64,000 nucleotides of DNA from assembly GCF_024213665.1 (NCBI RefSeq), contig NZ_JANAVP010000002.1:68021-132020 (forward strand). The letters run 5' to 3'. Of the stretch, positions 16,352-26,188 are shown piece after piece; position 1 is the first letter of the stretch; each line of letters begins with the position of its first letter. This stretch comes from Streptomyces sp. A3M-1-3 (GTDB lineage: Bacteria > Actinomycetota > Actinomycetes > Streptomycetales > Streptomycetaceae). The position numbers and the translations under genes are program-made. The notes under the pieces were generated by a model. It was not told the DNA's origin. It searched no databases and saw only the letters and a program-made list of their open reading frames with translations.

Positions 16352-17818
16352 TCACTTCTCTGCCGTGGCCAGTCGGGAGCGGCGCATGCCGTAACCGAAG
16401 TAGAACACGAGGCCCGCGGCCATCCAGCCTCCGAAGACGAGCCACGTGGCGCCGGGCAGGCTATACATCATGTAGGCGCAGAAGGCGAAGCCCAGGATGG
16501 GGGTCACCGGGAACAGCGCGACGCGGAAGGTGCGCGACATGTCGGGCCGCGTGTACCGCAGGATGATGACGGCCACATTGACCAGCGCGAAGGCGAAGAG
16601 CGTGCCGATGCTGGTGGCATTGGCCAGCTCGCCGAGCGGGATGGTGGCGGCGAGCAGGGCGCAGAACACCGAGACGATCAGCGTGTTGGCGCGCGGGGTT
16701 CCGGTACGCGGGTCGACCTTGGCGAAGACCTTGGGGACCAGCCCGTCGCGCGCCATGGCGAAGAGGATGCGGGTCTGGCCGTAGAGGACGGCGAAGACGA
16801 CGCTGGCGATGGCGACGACCGCTCCCGCGGCGAGGACCACGCCCCAGAAGCTGTGGCCGGTGACGTCCTTCATGATCTGGGCGAGGGCGGCCTCGGTGCC
16901 TTCGAAGTCCTGCCACGGCATGGCACCGACGGCGATCAGGGCGACCAGGCAGTACAGCACGGTGACGATGAGCAGGGACAGCATGATCGCGCGCGGCAGG
17001 TCCCGCTTGGGGTTCTTGGCCTCCTCGCCTGCGGTGGAGGCCGCGTCGAAGCCGATGTACGAGAAGAACAGCGTGGCCGCGGCGGCGCTGATCCCGGTGA
17101 CGCCGAGCGGGGCGAGCGGGGTGTAGTTGCCCGCCTTGATGCCGAGGAATCCGATCGCGCAGAAGAGCACCAGCGTGGCGATCTTCACCACGACCATGAT
17201 CGTGTTGACGCGGGCGCTCTCCTTGGCGCCGCCCATCAGGAACACCATGGCGAGCATGATGACGACGAGCGCCGGCAGGTTGATGTAGCCGCCTTCGCCG
17301 AGCGGCGCGGACACCGTCTGCGGGATGGTGACGCCGAGGATGCCGTCGAGCAGCTCGTTGAGGTACTCGCCCCAGCCGACCGCGACGGCCGCGACCGAGA
17401 CGCCGTACTCGAGGATCAGGCACCAGCCGCAGATCCACGCGACGATCTCGCCCATGGTGGCGTAGGAGTACGAGTACGAGGAGCCGGACACCGGGATCGA
17501 GCCGGCCAGCTCCGCGTACGAGAGCGCCGAGAACAGCGCGGTCAGGCCGGCGATCACGAACGAGATCGCGACGGCCGGGCCGGCCAGCGGTGTGGCTTCG
17601 CCGAGGACGACGAAGATTCCGGTGCCGAGCGTGGCACCGATGCTGATCATCGTCAGCTGCCACATACCGAGCGAGCGGCGCAGTGAGCCGCCTTCGCCGT
17701 GGCCGCCCTCGGCGACGAGCTGCTCGACGGGCTTGCGCCGCATCAACCGGTTGCCCGGGCGCGGACGCTCAGATTCCGGTTGGGGAGTGACGGGTGGCGC
17801 TGCGCCGTGGTCCAACAC
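16352..17818 (-). CDS. APC-family amino acid permease (YfnA/CAT type)
   Basis: A 488-residue transporter with about 12 hydrophobic helices. The first helix carries the APC signature MISIGATLGTGIFVVLGE, and FFSYIGFDAASTAGEEAKNP is typical of the cationic amino acid transporter branch. The GTG at 17818 follows AAGGAG at eight bases. It heads a run permease-lrp-amidase-monooxygenase on one strand, so it is probably the uptake system for the amino acid degraded by the two enzymes, plausibly lysine. Specificity is not visible in the sequence. Confidence 0.88.
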   Translation of the reverse strand: MLDHGAAPPVTPQPESERPRPGNRLMRRKPVEQLVAEGGHGEGGSLRRSLGMWQLTMISIGATLGTGIFVVLGEATPLAGPAVAISFVIAGLTALFSALSYAELAGSIPVSGSSYSYSYATMGEIVAWICGWCLILEYGVSVAAVAVGWGEYLNELLDGILGVTIPQTVSAPLGEGGYINLPALVVIMLAMVFLMGGAKESARVNTIMVVVKIATLVLFCAIGFLGIKAGNYTPLAPLGVTGISAAAATLFFSYIGFDAASTAGEEAKNPKRDLPRAIMLSLLIVTVLYCLVALIAVGAMPWQDFEGTEAALAQIMKDVTGHSFWGVVLAAGAVVAIASVVFAVLYGQTRILFAMARDGLVPKVFAKVDPRTGTPRANTLIVSVFCALLAATIPLGELANATSIGTLFAFALVNVAVIILRYTRPDMSRTFRVALFPVTPILGFAFCAYMMYSLPGATWLVFGGWMAAGLVFYFGYGMRRSRLATAEK

Positions 17819-18007
17819 TGGGGTGGCTCCTTATCGCTGCCGATCGGGGGGCGGCGACCGCGGCGGTACGCGCTGGGAGCACGGCTGGGCAGCCGTGCGC
17901 GCGGGAACCGCCGAGCAGACGGTCCCCGCCACTCCACGTACAGCGAGTGAGCCTACGAGGTGGGCGTTCCTGCCCGTAATGCATCAATCTTGCGCATCGA
18001 CGATCGA

Positions 18008-18017
18008 TCATTGCGTG
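18008..18017. promoter_or_regulatory. TCATTGCGTG motif upstream of the permease
   Basis: This is the same 10-mer as at 15822-15831, with further TTGCG steps nearby (17993 and 18038). It lies about 190 bp upstream of the permease GTG, close to the end of the conservon. Candidate Lrp/AsnC site, inferred only. Confidence 0.35.
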
Positions 18018-18063
18018 CTTACAGTCACAGCGGCCGAATATTGCGCCCGTACGACTGGTCGTG

Positions 18064-18441
18064 TCACAGCTCCCTCAATCGGTCGACAATTTCGCGCAGC
18101 AGGACCGGGTCGCTCATGGCCTCGTGGGCGACCGGCGCGGAGATGCGGACGAGTCCGGCCTCGACGAGGTCGATGAGCAGGACACGGACCACGGTGAGGG
18201 GCAGGTCGGCGTCGGCGGCGATCTCGGCGACCGGGCGCGGGCCCCGGCGCACGAGGGCGAACAGCGAGTTGCGGGCATGGTCGAGCCGCGGCTCGGGCCC
18301 GTTCTCCCACACCGCCGTGACCTGGGACAGCAGGTCGACGACATGATCGGCGGCGGGACGGGTACGGCCCCGGGTCACGGTGTACGGCCGTACCATCGGC
18401 CCGGTTTCGTCCTCGTACCAGTGGTCGCTGTGCTTGCTCAC
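18064..18441 (-). CDS. DUF742 conservon protein (CvnC)
   Basis: A 125-residue DUF742 protein, the third component of Streptomyces conservons. It begins VRPYTVTRGRTRP-like and has a winged-helix body (GPRPVAEIAADADLPLTVVR, then LLIDLVEAGLVRI) ending IVDRLREL. In conservons it works with a sensor kinase, a roadblock protein and a Ras-like GTPase in a membrane-associated signalling complex. The GTG at 18441 is three bases after the roadblock stop. No CvnD GTPase gene follows; the next gene downstream is the permease. Confidence 0.9.
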   Translation of the reverse strand: MSKHSDHWYEDETGPMVRPYTVTRGRTRPAADHVVDLLSQVTAVWENGPEPRLDHARNSLFALVRRGPRPVAEIAADADLPLTVVRVLLIDLVEAGLVRISAPVAHEAMSDPVLLREIVDRLREL

Positions 18442-18444
18442 GGG

Positions 18445-18855
18445 TTATGTGTCGGGAGCCTCGGTGGCCGAGCGGGTGGGCACCGCCATATGCCGCCCCA
18501 CCCGCCTGACCAGCAGCGACATCTCGTGGGCGAGCTGTCCGACGTCGGTCTCGATGTCGCTGAGCACAGCCAGCCTGCTGCCGTCACCGGCCGGGGTGAT
18601 GAAGAGATACGCGTCCTCGAGCATGACCATGGTCTGCCGCACGCTGCCGGCTTCGAAACGGGCGCCGGCCTCCTTGGCGAGGCTGTGGAAGCCCGCGCAG
18701 ACCGCGGAGAGGTGGTCGACGTCCTCCCTGGCCATGCCCTCGGAGGCGCTGGTGGCGAGGCCGTCCGCGGTCAGCAGCACGGCTTGGCGGACGTGGTCGG
18801 TCCTGGACAGGAGGTCGTCCAGCAGCCAGCCGAGGTCGCTGTCTTCGTCAGCCAT
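18445..18855 (-). CDS. Roadblock/LC7 domain protein (CvnB)
   Basis: A 136-residue roadblock/LC7 protein, the second component of the conservon, normally the GTPase-activating partner of CvnD. It shows DLGWLLDDLLSRTDHVRQAV, LLTADGLATSASEGM and LSDIETDVGQLAHEMSLLV. Its ATG overlaps the natural stop of the kinase gene (ATGGCTGA), so kinase and roadblock are translationally coupled. In this sequence an upstream frame break makes the kinase frame run into it without a stop, which should not be read as a fusion. Confidence 0.92.
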   Translation of the reverse strand: MADEDSDLGWLLDDLLSRTDHVRQAVLLTADGLATSASEGMAREDVDHLSAVCAGFHSLAKEAGARFEAGSVRQTMVMLEDAYLFITPAGDGSRLAVLSDIETDVGQLAHEMSLLVRRVGRHMAVPTRSATEAPDT

Positions 18856-21410
18856 CGTCGTCCGTCCGTTCGTCGTTCGTGCGGGGGGATGCCCGGCCGA
18901 CGGGGTCGCCGTTCCGGCCTCGGTCCAGCCCGCGCTGGAAGGCGCCGAGGATCGAGCGCATCTCCTCCGGCGACACCTCGCGGGAGGGAGCGCCTCGACC
19001 GGCACCGGCACCGGCACCGGCCGCTCGGCACGCAAGGGCGCGGCCAACGATGCCTGCCGCACCCGGGTCGGCAGCCCAGGTACGGCCCCACCCGCAGCGG
19101 GGCCGTCGGCCCTACCCGCGCGGGGCACGTCTGCGGGGCCGTCGGCGCGGGGCACGTCTGCGGGGCCGCCGGCGCGGGGCGCGCCTGCGGGCCGGGCAGC
19201 CGGCTCGTCCGCGGGCCGCGCGTTGGGCGCTTCAGCGGACCAGCCCGCCGCAGGCTGGGCGGCAGGGGCGGCGGACCGCGCGACCTCGTCCGCGGACCCC
19301 TTGGCGGGACCCGCCGGGTCGTGGGTGTGCGTCGGGCGCACCGGGGCGAGCTGCCGGGAGCGGGCGGGCAGCGCCCGGGCAGACGGGGGCGCGACTCCGC
19401 CCGGTGCGGGAAGGGCCCGGACGGGAGCGGGCGTGGGCGGGGCGGAGAGTTCCTCCGCCGGGGCTTCGGGACCCGTACCGGGGTCCGGGTCTACGGGGGC
19501 CAGGATCGTGTGGGGCAGGAGTACCACCGCCGTGGTGCCGCCGTACGGCGAGCGGCAGAGGGTGACCCCGATGCCGTGCCGCTCGGCGAGCCGCCCGACG
19601 ACGTACAGGCCCAGCCGCTCATCCTGAGCCGGGTCGAAGTCGCCGGGCCTGGCGAGCGTCCGGTGGGCCTGCGCCAGTTCCTCCGCGTCCATGCCCAGAC
19701 CGCGGTCGTCGATCTCCAGGACGAAACCGTTGCGCGCCGACCCGGTCCGCATCGTGACCTGGGTGTGGGGCGGCGAGAACACCGCCGCGTTCTCGACGAG
19801 TTCGGCGACGAGGTGCACCACGTCGGCCACCGCCTCCGCGCGGATGCCCACCGCCGGCATCGGCGGCAGTACGACCCGGGTGTAGTCCTCGATCTCGCCG
19901 ACCGCCGCGCCCACGACGTCGACCACGGGCACCGGCCCCCGCCACCGGCGCCCCGGCGAGGCGCCGGACAGGATGATGAGGCCTTCCGCATGTCGCCGCA
20001 TCCGGGTCGTCAGATGGTCGATCCGGAACAGGTCCTCCAGCGTGTCCGGGTCGGCGGTCCGGCGTTCGAGGGTGTCGACCAGCTTCGCCTGACGGTGGAC
20101 CAGCGCCTGGTTGCGGCGCGCGATGTTGAGCAGTACGGCGAAGACGCCGCGCCGCAGGGTCGCCTGCTTGACGGCGACCTCGACGGCCGCCAGGCGGGCG
20201 GCGTTGAGGGCTCGGCCCACCTGCCCGATCTCGTCCGGCCCGCGGTCCTCGTCCCCGAAGTCCAGCGGCGGCGCCGCCTCTGCCGCGTCGACCTCCTCGC
20301 CCGCGCCGAGCCGTTCCATCACCTCGGGCAGCTGCCGGGTTGCCAGGACGTCGGCGGCGTCACGCAGTTCCTCCAGGCGGCGGGAGATGCGCCGGCCGCT
20401 GGCCATCGAGAACCAGACGGACAGTCCCACCGCCAGGAGTCCGAGCCCGCCGACCACCGCGGCCTTGATCATCTCCCGGTACGCGAAGGTCCGTCCGCGC
20501 TCGGCGGTGTTCAGCGCCGACTGGGTGAACAGCAGCATGTACCGCTTGACCGCCCGGTCCGTCGTGGTCCGCCAGGACTCGGCGGCCATGGCCTTCCCCG
20601 CGCCGGACGCGCCGGCCCTGAGCACGGCGTCCTCACCGGCGGTCAGCGCCCGGTACTCGTCGCCCTGCTCGAACTCCTCGAACAGCGCCCGTGAGTCGCC
20701 CGGCAGGTCGGGGACGTACGTACGGTGGAAGACGCGCCGGTCCTCGACCGTGGCGGTCAGCGTGTCGTACTGCCGGTCGGTCAGGCTGCCCGCCGCGCGG
20801 GCCCCGGCGACCAGCGCGTCCTCGCGGGACACGAACTCCCGGACCCGTACGAGTTCGACGACGACCTGCGCCTCGCGGGCCAGCTGACCGGCCTGCAGCG
20901 CGGTGAGCGTGGACTGTACGTCGAACGTGGGTTCCACGACGGCGGTGTACGCGTCGACGGCGTGATCCCAGGAGATCTGCCGGGCGGTCACGCGCCCCCG
21001 CAGGGCGTCCAGCCCCTCTACGGCGTCGGCCATCGCGTCCAGGGACTGCCGCTGACGGCCGGAGGGTCGCCACGCCGCTCCCGGTTGCCGATCGCGTCGC
21101 GCATCGCCTGGACGGCCCGGTCGGTGGAGCGCTGCTGCTCGGTCAGGGCCGCAACGGTGGCCCGGCCGTCCTTCTCCCCCGCTCCCAGATACTCGGCGGC
21201 GATACGGCGTTCGATCTGGATCTGCCCGACGGCGGTGTCGACCGGGGTGCCGAAGCTCTCGTAGACGCCCTGGACCCGGATCAGGGCCCGCAGGTCACCG
21301 GTCACCGACACCATCGCGAAGCTCCACAGCGCCATCAGCGCGAGGACCGGTACGACCGTGAGGGTCACGATCCGCCCGCGGATCGTGGGACGGCGCAATC
21401 GCCGGCGCAT
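18848..21410 (-). pseudogene. Nitrate-sensor-type histidine kinase (CvnA) with two frameshifts
   Basis: Membrane sensor kinase of a conservon. It starts at ATG 21410 with one hydrophobic helix (IVTLTVVPVLALMALWSF) and an extracellular helical sensor domain. A second membrane helix (GLGLLAVGLSVWFSM), a HAMP-like stretch, a histidine region (FRIDHLTTRMRRHAEG), the N box ELVENAAVF and G box DDRGLGM follow, then a Pro/Ala-rich tail. The frame breaks twice, near 21055-21068 and near 18985-18998. One added base at each site restores a continuous protein ending EVSPEEMRS and then DERTDDDG, with a TGA that overlaps the roadblock ATG. The good repair on both sides suggests sequence error as readily as decay. 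Confidence 0.82.
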
Positions 21411-21582
21411 GGACTCCCCAGAGCACATAGAGCAAATGACCGGCTACGGTTACTCGCCGGTAGGGGGCAGTCAAGCTACGCGATTTGGCATGCGCAATGC
21501 AATGTTCCCTGGGGTAACCACGCGTCTTCGCGGTCGGCTGGGTAGGAATCCGGTTCCGGTATCCGATACACGGAGGCGAACG

Positions 21583-22575
21583 ATGAAATGGCTGGACCCC
21601 GAACCGTTCCTGCGCGGAGTCGCCTGGCTCGACGACGGCTACGCGGTGCGTGCGGACCCGGCCGATCTCGCCCGGCTGCCGTGGGACACCTGCGAGCGGT
21701 CCGCCCTCCCGATCGGAGTGCGGCTCGAATTCACCGCCGAGGACGCCACCGCCGTCGAGATCCACTACCGCGCCACAATCCCGGCGACGGCCGGCGCGCT
21801 GCGCGACCTCCCCCATGTCTTCGACCTCTGGCAGGGCGGCGCCCACGTCGCCGAAGTCATCACGGAGCCGGCCGAGGAGGCGGTGGTTCGCATCGGACTC
21901 CCGGCCGGGCAGGGGCCGTTCACGGTCCATCTGCCCGAGACCCGGTCCCCCGTCGTACTGGGCCTGCGGGCGCCGCTGGGCGGCACGCCGGTCCCAGCCC
22001 CTGCGCGCCCCCGGTGGCTGGTCCACGGCGACTCCATCACCGAGGGCTGGTGGTCCACCCGCCCGGCCCACGGCTGGCCGGCCGTCGCCGGACGCGCCCT
22101 CGGCCTGGACACCGTCAACCTCGGCTACGCGGGCGCCGCCCGCGGCGAACTCGCCACCGCCGAACAACTCGCCGCCCTGCCCGGCGACCTCATCACCCTC
22201 GCCTTCGGCACCAACTGCTGGTCCCGTGTCCCGTTCACCGCGCCGCTCCTGTACGAGACGACACGGGCGTTCCTCGATCTCGTACGGCAGGGCCATCCGG
22301 ACACCCCGCTGCTGCTGGTCTCACCGGTGCTGCGCCCCGACGCCGAGCGGACGCCGAACGTGCTCGGCGCCACGCTCGCCGACCTGCGCGGCGCGATGGA
22401 GCGGGCCGCCGGCGAACGCATCGCCGCGGGCGACGGGAGCCTGGCACTGCTCGAAGGCCGCGATCTGCTCCGTCCGGAGCATCTGGCGGACGGACTGCAC
22501 CCGAACGACGAGGGCCACGCCGTGCTGGCGGAGGCCGTCGCCGCCGCGCTGCGGAAGGCGGACTTTGTTGCGTAG
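21583..22575 (+). CDS. SGNH/GDSL hydrolase
   Basis: A 330-residue protein with an N-terminal beta-sandwich (about 1-135) and a C-terminal SGNH hydrolase domain. Block I is VHGDSITEGWW with the nucleophile Ser, the Gly block is GYAGAARGE, the Asn block is FGTNCWS, and block V is DGLHPNDEGH with the catalytic Asp and His. This architecture resembles two-domain carbohydrate esterases (CE2/acetylxylan esterase-like). No signal peptide is evident. GGAGG lies seven bases before the ATG. It is divergent from the conservon and is followed 33 bp later by the ATPase gene. Confidence 0.85.
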   Translation: MKWLDPEPFLRGVAWLDDGYAVRADPADLARLPWDTCERSALPIGVRLEFTAEDATAVEIHYRATIPATAGALRDLPHVFDLWQGGAHVAEVITEPAEEAVVRIGLPAGQGPFTVHLPETRSPVVLGLRAPLGGTPVPAPARPRWLVHGDSITEGWWSTRPAHGWPAVAGRALGLDTVNLGYAGAARGELATAEQLAALPGDLITLAFGTNCWSRVPFTAPLLYETTRAFLDLVRQGHPDTPLLLVSPVLRPDAERTPNVLGATLADLRGAMERAAGERIAAGDGSLALLEGRDLLRPEHLADGLHPNDEGHAVLAEAVAAALRKADFVA

Positions 22576-22608
22576 TCCAGCCATGGAGTGCCTGGCCACG
22601 GGGTAGAT

Positions 22609-23016
22609 GTGCAGTTGATGACTGATGAGCCGCATGTGGTGGTGAGTGCAGCACCACACAGGGACAGCGCGACGGCCAGGCGGGCCGCCGCGGACTTCCT
22701 TGCGCAGCACTGCCCGTGGGCCGACACGGACGCGGTCCTGCTGGTGGTGACCGAGCTGGTGGCCAATGCCGTGCGGCACACCACCGGCTGGTGGCGGCTG
22801 CATCTGACCGTGCGCGAGCGGGAGTTGGTGGTGGAGATGGACGATTCCAGTCCGCAGCCGCCCATCCCGCGCCGGCCGGAATTCGCCGGGGGCGGCGGCT
22901 TCGGCTGGCAGATGGTGCAGCGGCTCGCGGGCCGGGTGGAGGTCGAGCTGCTGCCGGACGGCAAGCGGGTGGCGGCCATCTGGCTGCGGCCGGCCGCGTC
23001 GCTCACGGCGGGCTAG
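22609..23016 (+). CDS. HATPase-domain anti-sigma-factor-like protein
   Basis: A small single-domain GHKL ATPase of about 135 residues, of the RsbW/SpoIIAB-like kind abundant in Streptomyces. The N box is VVTELVANAVRHTTG, the G1 box is VEMDDSSPQPP, and the G2 region is GGGGFGWQMVQRLAG. Such proteins bind or phosphorylate anti-anti-sigma factors or sequester sigma factors. GTG 22609 follows GGGG at five bases; ATG 22618 is the alternative. It converges on a SigF/SigB-family sigma gene and shares a terminator with it, which makes a regulatory link worth testing. The stop codon lies in a 24-bp tandem duplication. Confidence 0.78.
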   Translation: MQLMTDEPHVVVSAAPHRDSATARRAAADFLAQHCPWADTDAVLLVVTELVANAVRHTTGWWRLHLTVRERELVVEMDDSSPQPPIPRRPEFAGGGGFGWQMVQRLAGRVEVELLPDGKRVAAIWLRPAASLTAG

Positions 23017-23055
23017 GGACACTCGTACAACGCGGGCTGGGGACACTCGTACAGC
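23008..23055. repeat. 24-bp tandem duplication at the end of the ATPase gene
   Basis: Two adjacent 24-bp units, 23008-23031 and 23032-23055, both begin GCGGGCT and match at 22 of 24 positions. The first copy holds the ATPase stop codon (TAG); in the second copy the same position reads TGG. The second copy runs into the left arm of the terminator. Confidence 0.8.
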
Positions 23056-23099
23056 GGCGAGGGAGGCACCCTCTCCGGGGGCCTCCTTCGCCGCTGTAC
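23049..23099. terminator. Bidirectional terminator between ATPase and sigma genes
   Basis: Arms 23049-23067 and 23081-23099 form a 19-bp stem with one mismatch. It serves both convergent genes: the ATPase ends 33 bp before it, the sigma gene 12 bp after it. Confidence 0.85.
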
Positions 23100-23110
23100 A
23101 GGCGCTGTAC

Positions 23111-23992
23111 TCACTCCACGGCTAGCAGACCCGCACGCAGCCGCGTGGTGATGCGGGACAGCAGCCGGGACACATGCATCTGGGACACACCCAGTTCGGC
23201 GCCGATCTCGGCCTGGGTCATCTCTGCGCCGAAGCGCATCCGCAGGATCTGCTTCTCCCGCTCGTCGAGTTCCTCGATGAGCGGCTTGAGCGCCTGGACG
23301 TTCTCCGCGGTCTCCAGATCCGCGTCGGGAGCGCCCAGCCGGTCGGACAGCGGCGCCGAGGCGCCGTCGGCCGTGTCGTCCATCGGCATGTCGATCGAGC
23401 CCGCCGTGTAGCCGTTGCTCGCGACGACGCCTTCGATGACCTGCTCCTCGTCGATTCCGAGGTACTCGGCTAGTTCGGCGGTGGTCGGTGCCCGGTCCAG
23501 GTGCTGGGACATCTCGTCAGTCGCCTTGGCCAGGTCGATCCGGAGTTCCTGGAGCCGGCGCGGGACATGTACGGCCCAGCTCGTGTCGCGGAAGAAGCGC
23601 TTGATCTCCCCCACGATGTACGGCACGGCGAAGGTGGCGAACTCCACCTCGCGGGACAGCTCGAACCGGTCGATCGCCTTGATCAGGCCGATCGTGCCGA
23701 CCTGGACGATGTCGTCCATCTGCTCCGACCGGTTACGGAAGCGGTTCGCCGCGTACCGGACCAGCGCGACATTGAGCTCGATCAGCGTGTTCCGCGCGTA
23801 CTGGTACTCGTGGGTGCCTTCTTCGAGTTCGGCCAGCCGCGTGAAGAACAGCTTCGAGATCTCCCGTGCGTCCTTGGGAGCCACCTCCCCGGGGCTCTCC
23901 AGATACGGAAGTTCCTGGTCCGCCAGGGTCTGACCCAAGGTCGCTCCGTACTGGCCGAGTTCGGTCGGGACTGCGCTCGCCGTGGACACCAT
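23111..23992 (-). CDS. SigF/SigB-family RNA polymerase sigma factor
   Basis: A 293-residue group 3 sigma factor of the stress/sporulation SigB-SigF-SigG branch. Region 2 carries DDIVQVGTIGLIKAIDRFE and ATFAVPYIVGEIKRFFRD, region 3 VPRRLQELRIDLAKA, and region 4 ILRMRFGAEMTQAEIGAELG then SQMHVSRLLSRI. Streptomyces have about nine such factors, so the exact paralogue cannot be named. The ATG is preceded by GGGGAGG at ideal spacing. A putative -10 GGGTAG with GNNT 15 bases upstream (24029-24053) suggests control by this same sigma class. The convergent ATPase may be an anti-sigma partner. Confidence 0.92.
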   Translation of the reverse strand: MVSTASAVPTELGQYGATLGQTLADQELPYLESPGEVAPKDAREISKLFFTRLAELEEGTHEYQYARNTLIELNVALVRYAANRFRNRSEQMDDIVQVGTIGLIKAIDRFELSREVEFATFAVPYIVGEIKRFFRDTSWAVHVPRRLQELRIDLAKATDEMSQHLDRAPTTAELAEYLGIDEEQVIEGVVASNGYTAGSIDMPMDDTADGASAPLSDRLGAPDADLETAENVQALKPLIEELDEREKQILRMRFGAEMTQAEIGAELGVSQMHVSRLLSRITTRLRAGLLAVE

Positions 23993-24028
23993 GTCCTCCC
24001 CTTCTCCGATGTCAATGCTGAGGCCCGT

Positions 24029-24053
24029 CTACCCCGACTCATGCCGGGCATGC
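24029..24053 (-). promoter_or_regulatory. Possible stress-sigma promoter of the sigma gene
   Basis: On the minus strand GCAT, 15 bases, then GGGTAG, resembling the GNNT-N14/16-GGGTAY promoter of SigB-type factors with one mismatch. It is 37 bp upstream of the sigma gene ATG. Pattern match by eye only. Confidence 0.3.
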
Positions 24054-24162
24054 CTGCCAATTGGAAAACGCCGCGTCCGGCCTCCATGACACAGCGGAGA
24101 CCGGACGGTTGAGCGTGGAGCGTTCAGCCAGGCAGGGAGAGCCTCGGGGACGGAGGTGCGGA

Positions 24163-25749
<1,587 letters not shown>

Positions 25750-25782
25750 TCAAGGGCCGCCGCCCGGCCTTGTGCGATCACA

Positions 25783-25850
25783 CGGCGGTGGCCCCGGCGG
25801 GAAGGGGATCCGCCGGGCCACCGCCGATCCGCGAAAGCCGGGGCTTTCGC
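25783..25850 (-). terminator. Two consecutive hairpins after csbD
   Basis: The first hairpin is a nine-pair stem (25831-25839 with 25842-25850), five bases after the CsbD stop. The second is a long GC stem with arms 25783-25802 and 25809-25826. Together they fill most of the 250 bp between csbD and guaB1; no gene is seen there. Confidence 0.65.
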
Positions 25851-25855
25851 GCGCG

Positions 25856-26029
25856 TCACCGCTTTCCGGCGTCCTTGATCTTCTGGATCGCCTCGCGCAC
25901 GTCGCCCTTGGCGCGCTCGGCGCGGCCCTCCGTGGTCATCCGTTCGCTGCCCACGGCACGGCCGGCCGTCTCCTTCGCCGCGCCCTTGGCCTGATCGGCC
26001 TTGGCAGCGGCCTTCTTGTCCTTGGCCAC
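25856..26029 (-). CDS. CsbD-like stress protein
   Basis: A 57-residue, highly charged CsbD-family protein: AKDKKAAAKADQAKGAAKET near the start, then AERAKGDVREAIQKIKDAGK at the end. CsbD proteins are small helical proteins induced by general stress sigma factors; their molecular role is unknown. The GTG at 26029 has GGGAG eight bases upstream. On the minus strand GTTT-N15-GGGCAG (26101 to 26077) is a possible stress-sigma promoter. Two hairpins terminate it. Confidence 0.85.
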   Translation of the reverse strand: MAKDKKAAAKADQAKGAAKETAGRAVGSERMTTEGRAERAKGDVREAIQKIKDAGKR

Positions 26030-26188
26030 GGTCGCACTCCCTTACGTGTTGAGCGGTCACCCTGACGCCGGATCGCCTGCCCGGGTCCGACTCGGGCAAA
26101 CCCCTCTCAGACCGGCAGGACGACGAACGGCCGCCGATGCTGCCACCGAACTGCTGCGTCCGCGATCGCGCTGGGTAAGGATGAGGGC

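Noticed and set aside
18445..21033. Apparent 862-residue kinase-roadblock fusion
   Set aside because: The junction reads PPARCRRRRC-like nonsense, whereas the +1 frame gives the normal kinase end EVSPEEMRS and a TGA overlapping the roadblock ATG; a frameshift explains it.
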